From contig JALUZI010000136.1 of assembly GCA_027012045.1 (NCBI GenBank), forward strand, positions 1 through 8,079: a stretch of 8,079 bases of DNA, written 5' to 3'. Origin of the DNA: Desulfurococcales archaeon (GTDB lineage: Archaea > Thermoproteota > Thermoprotei_A > Sulfolobales > Acidilobaceae). Below, piece after piece: positions 1-5,445 of the stretch. Below the pieces are notes generated by a model. It was given only the letters and a program-made list of their open reading frames with translations. It was not told the origin of the DNA and searched no databases. A program made the translations under genes and the position numbers. Within the stretch, counting starts at the first letter, position 1; each line of letters opens with the position of its first letter.

Positions 1-188
1 ATCCACGGATCAGTGGCGTGTTGGCCCCCGAGGTCGCTGTAGGCGTCTTCTAGCACGTTGAACCAGGGATTCATCTTCCACGCTATCCCTATAACTATCC
101 ATGCAAGCAGAGGCGAAGCAACTCCCATTCCGGCTATGGCTTTCTTGAGAAACGGCTTTTTTCTACAGGTGTCAGAGAGGTCCTCCAT
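1..188 (-). CDS. DUF998-like integral membrane protein, N-terminal part (runs off the window)
   Basis: The first 62 codons are visible on the minus strand, starting at ATG 188-186; the 3' part lies beyond base 1. A GGGAGGG Shine-Dalgarno (202-196 on the minus strand) sits 7 nt before the ATG and supports this start. The protein begins with a short polar, lysine-rich stretch, then a hydrophobic segment at about residues 17-38, then NPWFNVLEDAYSDLGG. A first membrane span followed by a polar loop with an S-D-L-G motif is typical of the DUF998 family of small multi-pass membrane proteins, whose function is unknown. The gene diverges from the flippase/glycosyltransferase cluster, so it need not share that function. 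The gene call is firm; the family assignment rests on one motif and one span. Confidence 0.72.
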   Translation of the reverse strand, partial: MEDLSDTCRKKPFLKKAIAGMGVASPLLAWIVIGIAWKMNPWFNVLEDAYSDLGGQHATDPW

Positions 189-271
189 TCCTCATCCCTC
201 CCGGAAGGTCGGCCTACCTCGATCTCTTCATCCTATCATGTGAAACAATTTTGGGAAGGGGATGTTAAACT

Positions 272-280
272 GTTTTATAC
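272..280. promoter_or_regulatory. TATA-like element in the divergent intergenic region
   Basis: The 168-bp gap between the two divergent starts (189-356) holds an AT-rich element, GTTTTATAC, which reads GTATAAAAC on the minus strand. Read leftward it would place transcription start near 250, giving about a 60-nt leader for the DUF998 gene. Read rightward, alone or with the nearby CTATAAT at 282-288, it would give about a 50-nt leader for the flippase-like gene. The sequence does not show which direction is used, or whether both are. Nothing else in the gap was recognisable. Confidence 0.35.
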
Positions 281-346
281 TCTATAATCCCACATGGCTT
301 TGATTCGAACGACCATCCAACAGCGACAGGTAATGAACAACACTAC

Positions 347-350
347 GGTG
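347..350 (+). promoter_or_regulatory. Shine-Dalgarno deciding a TTG start (flippase-like gene)
   Basis: GGTG lies 6 nt before the TTG at 357. The same GGTG-plus-6 arrangement precedes the thiB TTG (4318) and the thiQ GTG (6987), which supports the non-ATG start here. Confidence 0.6.
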
Positions 351-356
351 TGAGTA

Positions 357-1265
357 TTGATCGAAGGTATTGTAGCGGCTCTCAGGGACCTACAAGGGTT
401 TATGAGTGGAGTGGGCTTCAAGTATTACCTAGCCGCGATCACGATATATATTTTAAGCACCTTCGCCTGGGCGTTCAGATGGTGGTTCATACTAAAACGC
501 GTTGGAAGTCCGTCGTCAATAAAGGACGTCTACATAGCCATTATGGGTGGCATACTAGTCAACAACATATCTCCAAGCCTTAAAATGGGGGGTGAAGGAT
601 TCCGCGCAGCCTGGCTGTGGATCAAGCATAAGGTTCCAATAGATCGCTCCATACTAACAATATTCTATGAAAGACTAATGGAAGCCCCTGCTGTCGTAAT
701 GGTGCTGGGCATTGTCCTAGTGGGGGGCGTATTCGATAACTTCAAGTCAAGCCTAATATGGGCTCTGGGCCTCGGTATGGCTGGATCAGGCTTTATTGAA
801 TCAGCCAAGAAGATCTTGAGAGATGTGAGAATGAGGCTTAGGACTGACGCGAAGATACTTGTCAGAGACAAGCCCCTAACACTTACAGCGTCAAGTATAG
901 CCGTCTTGATATGGCTACAGGACGTTTTCCGGTTCTACCTGATCGGCCTTGCAGTAGGGATACACCTGTCCATACCGGAAGCGGCGCTCCTCAGTATAGG
1001 ATACCTCGTATTCGGCCTGGGCCCAACACCAGCTGGCGTCGGTTTCGTCGAGGGAGGCCTTACCTCAATTCTAGTAGGCCTAGGATACCCCGTCGATAAA
1101 GCAGGCCTCCTCGTTATAGGTGAGAGGCTTATATCCAGCGTCATAGCAAGTGGTATCGGTTTTATACTAGTCACGGCGAGCGGGGGGATCCACGCGTTCA
1201 AGCTTGCTATGGAGGTCGCTAGGAAGACAGAGCTGAGGGAGCGTGGTGACATTGGAGACTCTTAG
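357..1265 (+). CDS. Flippase-like UPF0104/COG0392 integral membrane protein
   Basis: This 302-residue multi-pass membrane protein has the pattern of the lysylphosphatidylglycerol-synthase transmembrane family (PF03706, UPF0104, COG0392). Hydrophobic spans can be seen near residues 23-45, 58-75, 105-125, 132-146, 177-200, 207-225, 232-244 and 252-275. Two family hallmarks are present: NNISPSLKMGGEGFRA (69-84) after the second span, and GPTPAGVGFVEGG (222-234) late in the protein. The length is usual for the archaeal family. Archaeal members are commonly found beside glycosyltransferases and are thought to take part in lipid-linked glycan synthesis or transfer, but the activity is not established for most of them. 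The following glycosyltransferase overlaps its 3' end, so the two are probably translationally coupled. The start is TTG, chosen from the GGTG six bases upstream. The exact substrate is unknown. Confidence 0.85.
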   Translation: MIEGIVAALRDLQGFMSGVGFKYYLAAITIYILSTFAWAFRWWFILKRVGSPSSIKDVYIAIMGGILVNNISPSLKMGGEGFRAAWLWIKHKVPIDRSILTIFYERLMEAPAVVMVLGIVLVGGVFDNFKSSLIWALGLGMAGSGFIESAKKILRDVRMRLRTDAKILVRDKPLTLTASSIAVLIWLQDVFRFYLIGLAVGIHLSIPEAALLSIGYLVFGLGPTPAGVGFVEGGLTSILVGLGYPVDKAGLLVIGERLISSVIASGIGFILVTASGGIHAFKLAMEVARKTELRERGDIGDS

Positions 1266-2514
1266 AGTAATACTAGTATCAGACTGGTTCCTACCCAGGA
1301 AAGGAGGGGTTGAAACCGCTATCTATAACCTGGCCAAGTCACTGTTAGAGAAAGGCCATGACCCTATAGTGCTTACACACCAAACCCGCCTACAGCCAAA
1401 CCCGCCTATCATAGACGAAACACCTGGATTCCCCGTGGTCAGGCTGAGAGTCCCGCTGAACGGGGACGACTACACTACAAGTTATAAAGCAGCCCTCCTC
1501 TTATTCGACTTCATAAAGCATAACGCGCCGGACGTGATACACGGCCACAGCCTCTTATCACCGTTCGCACTCTTAGCCATACACGGTGGAAAAGGCATCC
1601 TAGGAGTACCCACAGTGTTGACGCACCACAGCCTAGTCTATGAAGAGCTCCGTTATAGGCAACTTAAGATGGCCAGGTACGCGCTCAGCAGGGTAGACGT
1701 CCCAACGGCGGTTTCATCAATAGTCAGAGAGGACCTCCAGAAAATCATGGGAGGAAAAAGGGAAGTGATGGTTACACCGAACTGCATAAGACTCAAAGAG
1801 TGGACCCGCCTGGAACGTAGCTATGACGGAGACCCTGTCGTGTCGTTCGTCTCAAGACTTACTGAGAGGAAGAACCCGCTACTAGCACTAAAAGCCTTTG
1901 AAGAGATACTTAGGGAGCATCCCGGTGCAAAGCTCTATATAGCTGGCTGGGGGCCATTGAGGGACAGGCTCCTCAGCGAGATATCCAGAAGGGGGCTGGA
2001 TAAACATGTAGTGTATCTAGGCCCCCTTGATAGGGAGAAGGTTAGACCCCTACTCTCGTCAACGGATCTCTTCCTCATGCCCGGGAAGAAGGAAGCGTTT
2101 TCAATAGCTACCCTTGAAGCCCTGGCTCTCGGAGTACCAGTAGTGGGGTTCAAGGGGACAGGATTGGAGGACATGGTTAAACATGGTTATAACGGGTTCC
2201 TTGCACGCAGCGACGACGAGTTCATAGAACTATCCCTTAGACTGGCAGGTGACGAGGGACTGAGGAGAGCGATGTCTGCCAGGGCTGTGGAGACCTCCAA
2301 GAAGTTCGATTGCAACGTGGTTGTAGACTCCTACATCGACGCTTATAAGAAGGCCTTGGAAAGCTGTGCCAATGAGAGGAGACTTCTAATATATAGGTTA
2401 TACAGAGTGCTAAGGAGGGACCCGGTAAAGCCAGGTGAATGGTGTGACGGTAGGAAAACAGTTTATCACGAAGTGCCGCCTAAAAGGAGTGGTGTTCCTC
2501 ACATTCGACGTTGA
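1243..2514 (+). CDS. GT4-family (GT-B fold) glycosyltransferase
   Basis: This retaining-type glycosyltransferase of 423 residues probably transfers a sugar from a nucleotide donor at the cytoplasmic membrane face. The N-terminal Rossmann half opens with VILVSDWFLPRKGGVE (9-24), including the GGVE acceptor-side glycine loop typical of GT4. The C-terminal half begins near VSFVSRLTERKNP (200-212) and carries the E-x7-E donor-binding motif (E284 to E292, in EAFSIATLEALALGVPVV). A normal GT4 enzyme would end near residue 375. Here about 45 more residues follow, first a basic LLIYRLYRVLRR stretch and then a segment overlapping the next gene. The start is uncertain: GTG 1243, GTG 1246 and TTG 1252 are all possible, and GAGGGAG at 1235-1241 fits 1246 slightly better. 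All three overlap the flippase-like gene by 14-23 nt. Donor and acceptor sugars cannot be inferred. Confidence 0.9.
   Translation: MVTLETLRVILVSDWFLPRKGGVETAIYNLAKSLLEKGHDPIVLTHQTRLQPNPPIIDETPGFPVVRLRVPLNGDDYTTSYKAALLLFDFIKHNAPDVIHGHSLLSPFALLAIHGGKGILGVPTVLTHHSLVYEELRYRQLKMARYALSRVDVPTAVSSIVREDLQKIMGGKREVMVTPNCIRLKEWTRLERSYDGDPVVSFVSRLTERKNPLLALKAFEEILREHPGAKLYIAGWGPLRDRLLSEISRRGLDKHVVYLGPLDREKVRPLLSSTDLFLMPGKKEAFSIATLEALALGVPVVGFKGTGLEDMVKHGYNGFLARSDDEFIELSLRLAGDEGLRRAMSARAVETSKKFDCNVVVDSYIDAYKKALESCANERRLLIYRLYRVLRRDPVKPGEWCDGRKTVYHEVPPKRSGVPHIRR
2433..2438 (+). promoter_or_regulatory. Shine-Dalgarno deciding the deacetylase start
   Basis: AGGTGA lies 5 nt before GTG 2444 and inside the end of the glycosyltransferase gene. 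It favours 2444 over the upstream GTG 2435, which it overlaps. A second possible site, AAAGGAG at 2483-2489, runs straight into the GTG pair at 2489/2492 with no spacing, so it is less convincing. Confidence 0.5.
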
Positions 2515-3208
2515 ACCAGACGCCCCTCCATACCAAACTAACAGCTATAAGGGAGTGGAGAAGGGCCTACCATGGATACTTGACCTGTTAGACGATGAGG
2601 ATGTACAAGCTACATTCTTCACAGTAGCCGATCTAGCCGAGAAACACCCTGATAGGATTAAAGAGATAGTTAAGAGGGGCCACGAGCTAGCCAGCCATGG
2701 ATACGGTCACGTCAGGCTGGACAAGCTCAGCAGACAGGAGGCAGTATCGAACATACGGAAAAGCGTAAGCATACTCTCACACTTCTCTATCATAAAAAGC
2801 TTCCGAGCTCCAAACCTCCAGCCTCCTCCTATAACACCATCTGACTATACATCACTAGGCATAACTGTCGACTCTAGCATCGCTGCATATAAGAAGGGAC
2901 GACCAAAACACCCCTTCGCCTGGGACAGTTTAATAGTTGTCCCGGCTACCTCTACTAGCAGCACCATAAGGCTCCCTAGAACACTGGCTTTGAAATACAC
3001 TCTCCCCGCTAACCGTGATTTCCACGCGTTATTCTATCACCCATGGGAGTTCGTTGAAATACAGAAGAAACCACTGTATAGGCCCGACATCTGGGTGCAT
3101 ACAGGCGGATACGCGAGGGAGATGCTTAGAACTGTTGTACGTGAAGCCAAGAAGAGGGGACTAGTGTTCCACGTGATGAATGAGGCTCCTAGCCTGGTTG
3201 AATGCTAG
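2444..3208 (+). CDS. Polysaccharide deacetylase (NodB-like, CE4-type)
   Basis: This protein is probably a metal-dependent hydrolase that removes acetyl or related acyl groups from an N-acylated sugar. Using GTG 2444 as residue 1, the catalytic motifs appear in the usual order. TFDVEPD (20-26) supplies the catalytic Asp. SHGYGH (84-89) gives the H-x3-H metal ligands at His85 and His89. FRAP (120-123) carries the conserved Arg. VDSS is at 142-145 and FYHPWE at 197-202, with the late catalytic His. Motif 1 is TFDVE, not the classic TFDD; this variant is familiar from deacetylases acting in exopolysaccharide and surface-glycan clusters. There is no signal peptide, so a cytoplasmic site on a nucleotide-sugar or lipid-linked intermediate is likely. 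The gene overlaps the glycosyltransferase by about 71 nt and ends 17 nt before the opposing tRNA gene. Confidence 0.86.
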   Translation: MTVGKQFITKCRLKGVVFLTFDVEPDAPPYQTNSYKGVEKGLPWILDLLDDEDVQATFFTVADLAEKHPDRIKEIVKRGHELASHGYGHVRLDKLSRQEAVSNIRKSVSILSHFSIIKSFRAPNLQPPPITPSDYTSLGITVDSSIAAYKKGRPKHPFAWDSLIVVPATSTSSTIRLPRTLALKYTLPANRDFHALFYHPWEFVEIQKKPLYRPDIWVHTGGYAREMLRTVVREAKKRGLVFHVMNEAPSLVEC

Positions 3209-3225
3209 TTTAAATAGGGAAAGGG

Positions 3226-3336
3226 TGGTAGCCGGGCGGGGATTCGAACCCCGGTCACGGGGGATCTCCCCATCCCCCTACGCGGGCTTGGATATGGGCC
3301 AGAGCCCCGCATCCTTGGCCGCTAGACGACCCGGCT
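3226..3336 (-). tRNA. tRNA-Gln (anticodon CUG) with intron and encoded CCA
   Basis: Read on the minus strand, the acceptor stem AGCCGGG (3336-3330) pairs fully with CCCGGCU (3236-3230), followed by discriminator A and an encoded CCA (3228-3226). The D-arm is GUCU/GGAU with a 9-nt loop containing the G18-G19 pair. The anticodon stem CGGGG (3309-3305) pairs with CCCCG (3262-3258). The loop holds C32 U33, then anticodon CUG at 3302-3300, then G37 before the intron. The T-arm is CGGGG-UUCGAAU-CCCCG. Spliced, it is 73 nt plus CCA. The D-arm resembles tRNA-Glu, but the anticodon and the A1-U72 pair indicate glutamine. It is convergent with the deacetylase gene and 70 nt downstream of pcn on the same strand. 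A pyrimidine-rich CCCTTTCCCTATTT (3225-3212) follows and may act in termination. Confidence 0.95.
3264..3298 (-). other. 35-nt tRNA intron at position 37/38 with bulge-helix-bulge motif
   Basis: The intron separates G37 (3299) from C38 (3263). A full BHB can be drawn. The anticodon stem forms the outer helix. The 3' bulge is A-U|C38. The central 4-bp helix pairs CUCU (32-35) with GGAG near the intron's 3' end. The 5' bulge is G36-G37|C. An intron helix of CCAU pairing with AUGG then continues. This is the canonical substrate of the archaeal tRNA splicing endonuclease. At 35 nt it is far too short to encode a homing endonuclease. Confidence 0.9.
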
Positions 3337-3349
3337 CTCCGGTTAAAGC

Positions 3350-3380
3350 TATACTATAATGTGGCTGGGACTTAAAGTTT
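3350..3380 (-). promoter_or_regulatory. Candidate promoter of tRNA-Gln
   Basis: Two AT-rich elements on the minus strand precede the mature tRNA 5' end: ACTTTAAGT (3378-3370), centred about 38 nt upstream, and ATTATAGTAT (3360-3351), about 19 nt upstream. The first fits a TATA box with a short 5' leader removed by RNase P. The second is closer than usual. Co-transcription with pcn is also possible, since nothing between them is an obvious strong terminator. Confidence 0.35.
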
Positions 3381-3406
3381 TCCCCTGAAAAGAACTATTG
3401 TGTGTG

Positions 3407-4207
3407 CTAGAGTTTTAGTGGGGCAGTAATGTACCTGACCCTTGAGTCATCGGCTGTTTTGAACACTAGCTCGAGGGGTCTTTCATCTGAGAATTTCAGT
3501 TCTACAGAATCAGCTATCCGGGTGAGATTCAGGATAGCCTTAATGAATGCAAGGTCATACTTGGCATTAGCGTTCTCCCTTACCTCGAGTGATATCACAG
3601 CCGCGGACTCCGGTGTGAGGTGAGACTCCATCTTACCCATAGTAGGGTCTTCTGTGAAAGCCCTTATTGTAAGCCTGGGATTGCCCTCCGACTCTAATGC
3701 TTCAAGCTCCATGATATTCGAGAACGCCTCGACATCCTTCAGGATTTTCTTCAAAGGATCCGATATAATAGTCGCCTCAACCGTGTGCTCGAACTTCGGC
3801 TCCTTCACCTCAGGCTCGGCTATTTCAATGTTTGGGAAACTATATCTCTTGTAGACTATTCCCTCGATCTCTACAAGCACTCTATCGTATGTAGCAGTTA
3901 TCCTCAGAGGGTCCCCTTTCATCCCTCTCTTGAGGATTCCGGCGAGCCTCGTCACGTTGAACCCTATTTTAGCGTCCTCCGATGATATATTGTATTCTAG
4001 GAAAGTGGTGCTCGGTATGTATAGGTCTATGTAGCTTGTCTGAGCCGGGTCGAATCCTCTTACTTTAACTCCCTCAGGCGTGAAGTACATGTTTGCCTCG
4101 TCCATTATCTTGCTGAGGGCGTCTATTACTTGCTGGAATGTTTTGGTGTCAGGGTATCTCACGTCTACTATGACGTCCCCTTTGATCCGTTCTCTTAGGA
4201 GGCTCAA
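3407..4207 (-). CDS. pcn: DNA polymerase sliding clamp (PCNA)
   Basis: This is the sliding-clamp subunit that encircles DNA and tethers the polymerase, FEN1, ligase and other replication and repair proteins. The 266-residue protein shows the two-domain PCNA pattern. RYPDTKTFQQVIDAL (17-31) opens domain 1, followed by FTPEGVKVRGFDPAQTSYI (42-60), the conserved region around the first basic helix. FEHTVEATIISDPLKK (139-154) opens domain 2 after the interdomain connector. The C-terminus is RYITAPLKL, in place of the usual A-P-K tail. It is about 15-20 residues longer than a typical PCNA, mostly through an N-terminal MSLLRERIKGD extension. The start is TTG 4207 with AGGTGA 9 nt upstream and a TATA box about 40 nt upstream. 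Crenarchaea usually carry several PCNA paralogues forming heterotrimers. Which one this is cannot be decided here. Confidence 0.95.
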   Translation of the reverse strand: MSLLRERIKGDVIVDVRYPDTKTFQQVIDALSKIMDEANMYFTPEGVKVRGFDPAQTSYIDLYIPSTTFLEYNISSEDAKIGFNVTRLAGILKRGMKGDPLRITATYDRVLVEIEGIVYKRYSFPNIEIAEPEVKEPKFEHTVEATIISDPLKKILKDVEAFSNIMELEALESEGNPRLTIRAFTEDPTMGKMESHLTPESAAVISLEVRENANAKYDLAFIKAILNLTRIADSVELKFSDERPLELVFKTADDSRVRYITAPLKL

Positions 4208-4248
4208 TTCCTGTGTTCACCTGTATAGGATTATAGTGTGTGGACGGG

Positions 4249-4255
4249 TATAAAT
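4249..4255 (-). promoter_or_regulatory. TATA box of pcn
   Basis: On the minus strand ATTTATA (4255-4249) lies about 42-48 nt before the TTG start at 4207. Transcription would begin near 4226, giving a leader of about 20 nt that includes the AGGTGA ribosome site (4222-4217). GGCAAG occurs just upstream, where the TFB recognition element would lie. Confidence 0.6.
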
Positions 4256-4258
4256 TGT

Positions 4259-4270
4259 CTTGCCGGCAAG
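4259..4270. promoter_or_regulatory. 12-bp perfect palindrome between divergent TATA boxes
   Basis: CTTGCCGGCAAG is a perfect inverted repeat centred between the pcn TATA box (4249-4255) and the thiB TATA box (4273-4279), with 3 bp and 2 bp to either side. Each half contributes GGCAAG immediately upstream of one TATA box. It could therefore be two back-to-back TFB recognition elements, a regulator site acting on both genes, or both. Confidence 0.5.
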
Positions 4271-4279
4271 CTTTTATTA
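4271..4279 (+). promoter_or_regulatory. TATA box of the thiBPQ operon
   Basis: CTTTTATTA lies about 26 bp before a predicted transcription start near 4301. That would leave a leader of roughly 8 nt to GTG 4309, or 17 nt to TTG 4318. No other AT-rich box exists between the pcn promoter and thiB. Confidence 0.6.
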
Positions 4280-4297
4280 CCATTACCCAGTAGTAAT
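4276..4297. promoter_or_regulatory. Candidate operator: tandem ATTACC and imperfect inverted repeat
   Basis: ATTACC occurs twice in tandem (4276-4281, 4282-4287). ATTACCA (4276-4282) also pairs with TAGTAAT (4291-4297) across an 8-bp spacer, with one mismatch. The element begins in the TATA box and ends just before the predicted start of thiB transcription, where a bound repressor would block RNA polymerase. No regulator is encoded in the window. Confidence 0.35.
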
Positions 4298-4307
4298 AGT
4301 TTAACCC

Positions 4308-4311
4308 GGTG
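4308..4311 (+). promoter_or_regulatory. Shine-Dalgarno favouring TTG 4318 for thiB
   Basis: GGTG (within GGTGAGG) ends 6 nt before TTG 4318, the same spacing seen for the flippase-like gene and thiQ. GTG 4309 lies inside this site and has no ribosome site of its own. Confidence 0.55.
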
Positions 4312-4317
4312 AGGACC

Positions 4318-5445
4318 TTGAAGACGTGGCAGGCTACACTAGCTACAATAATCGTAATCGCAGTAATAGCCACAGCAGCATACGCGGTCTACTACACACC
4401 CAAATCAACCGGAGAGAAAAAAATAGTAATATATACATACGAGAGCCTACTCGGCTGGGGCAAAAACCCCAACGAGACCTGGGACAAAGTATTCGGTGAA
4501 TTCGAGAGAACAACAGGCGTCAAGGTCGAAGTAGTAAAATTCGATGACGCCGGGACAGCTCTCACCAAAGCAATAGAGGAATACAAGGCGGGACGACACT
4601 ACGCGGACATCATAATCGGAATAGACAACATTCTAGTATCTAAGGCAAAGAAAGCCGGGATACTGGAGAAGTATACCCCAGGCAACATCAATGAAATAAA
4701 CAAGAAGCTAATAGAAGCACTAGACCCAGAAGGCTATGTTACACCATACGACTACGGCCTTATCGCACTAGTCTACGACACCAAGTACATACCAGAACAG
4801 GCAATGACAAACCTGACATTCCAAAACCTACTAACAAGAACAGTAAACATCAACGGTAAACAGGTAAAGCTAGTCAACACACTTGTAACCGAAGACCCCA
4901 GGAAAAGCAGTACAGGCCTAGGCTTCCTCCTATGGCAGATAGCAGTATACAAGCACTACCACCTGGGAAACTGGACGACATGGTGGATAAAAGGCAACCC
5001 GAAAGTCGTGGGGAGCTGGGGGGACGCATACGATTTATTTGACAAGGGCAAATACCACATCGTCGTCAGCTATGGCACCGATCCAGCGTACTCGATGTAC
5101 TTCTACAACACAACCAGGTACAAGGCAGCCCTCGTCGAGTACAACGGTAAACCAGTGGCTTGGCTCCAGATAGAGGGGATAGCACTCCTAAAAGACGCCC
5201 CCCACAAGAAATACGCTGAAAAATTCATAGACTGGTTCCTAAGCAAGCAAGTACAGGACCTAATACCACTGAACAACTGGATGTACCCTGCAAACATAAA
5301 AGCAAAGCTACCCGACGTATACAAATACGCTATAGACCCCAGCAACGTCGAACTAGCGAACCTGTACTTCGCTAAAGGGGAGGTACAAAGCAACCTTGAA
5401 CAATGGCTCAACCAGTGGTTTGAAACGATTTCAACTAAAAGCTAG
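4318..5445 (+). CDS. thiB: Thiamine-type ABC transporter substrate-binding protein
   Basis: This is an extracytoplasmic binding protein of the ThiB/TbpA family, capturing thiamine or its phosphates for the importer encoded downstream. With TTG 4318 as residue 1 it has 375 residues. A hydrophobic segment at about 7-25 serves as signal or membrane anchor. No cysteine, and so no lipobox, is present. ThiB-like motifs follow in order: IVIYTYESLLGWG (36-48), ADIIIGIDN (96-104), TPYDYG (142-147), EDPRKSSTGLGFLLW (192-206), SWGDAY (233-238), VVSYGTDPAY (249-258) and NWMYP (320-324). From memory these match the order and wording of E. coli ThiB (YTYDSF, ADVVLGLDNN, PFDYG, DPRTSTPGLGLLLW, LSYTTSPAYH, GNWMYP), including several ligand-contact aromatic and acidic positions. 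GTG 4309 is an alternative start. The coding strand is poor in T. The thiP start overlaps the 3' end by 50 nt. Confidence 0.88.
   Translation: MKTWQATLATIIVIAVIATAAYAVYYTPKSTGEKKIVIYTYESLLGWGKNPNETWDKVFGEFERTTGVKVEVVKFDDAGTALTKAIEEYKAGRHYADIIIGIDNILVSKAKKAGILEKYTPGNINEINKKLIEALDPEGYVTPYDYGLIALVYDTKYIPEQAMTNLTFQNLLTRTVNINGKQVKLVNTLVTEDPRKSSTGLGFLLWQIAVYKHYHLGNWTTWWIKGNPKVVGSWGDAYDLFDKGKYHIVVSYGTDPAYSMYFYNTTRYKAALVEYNGKPVAWLQIEGIALLKDAPHKKYAEKFIDWFLSKQVQDLIPLNNWMYPANIKAKLPDVYKYAIDPSNVELANLYFAKGEVQSNLEQWLNQWFETISTKS

Noticed and set aside
302..309. GATTCGAAC resembles the reverse complement of a tRNA T-loop, suggesting a tRNA fragment or attachment site.
   Set aside because: The flanking bases cannot form a T stem, there is no acceptor or anticodon arm nearby, and a match this short is expected by chance.
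935..1252. Open minus-strand frame of 105 codons opposite the flippase-like gene.
   Set aside because: It is antisense to a clear membrane protein, is rich in Pro, Arg and Ser as reading-frame shadows are, and has no ribosome site or recognisable motif.
3226..3336. tRNA-Glu, from the D-arm sequence UCGUCUAGCGG.
   Set aside because: The anticodon in the properly formed loop is CUG, and the A1-U72 acceptor pair with A73 fits archaeal tRNA-Gln.
4208..4317. A TPP riboswitch upstream of the thiamine importer.
   Set aside because: The leader is only about 8-17 nt from the predicted start, and I see no THI-box-like conserved segments in the interval.
4149..4373. Open minus-strand frame beginning within thiB and ending inside pcn.
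   Set aside because: It would cross the whole divergent promoter region and is out of frame with pcn. The TATA and ribosome-site arrangement explains this interval better.
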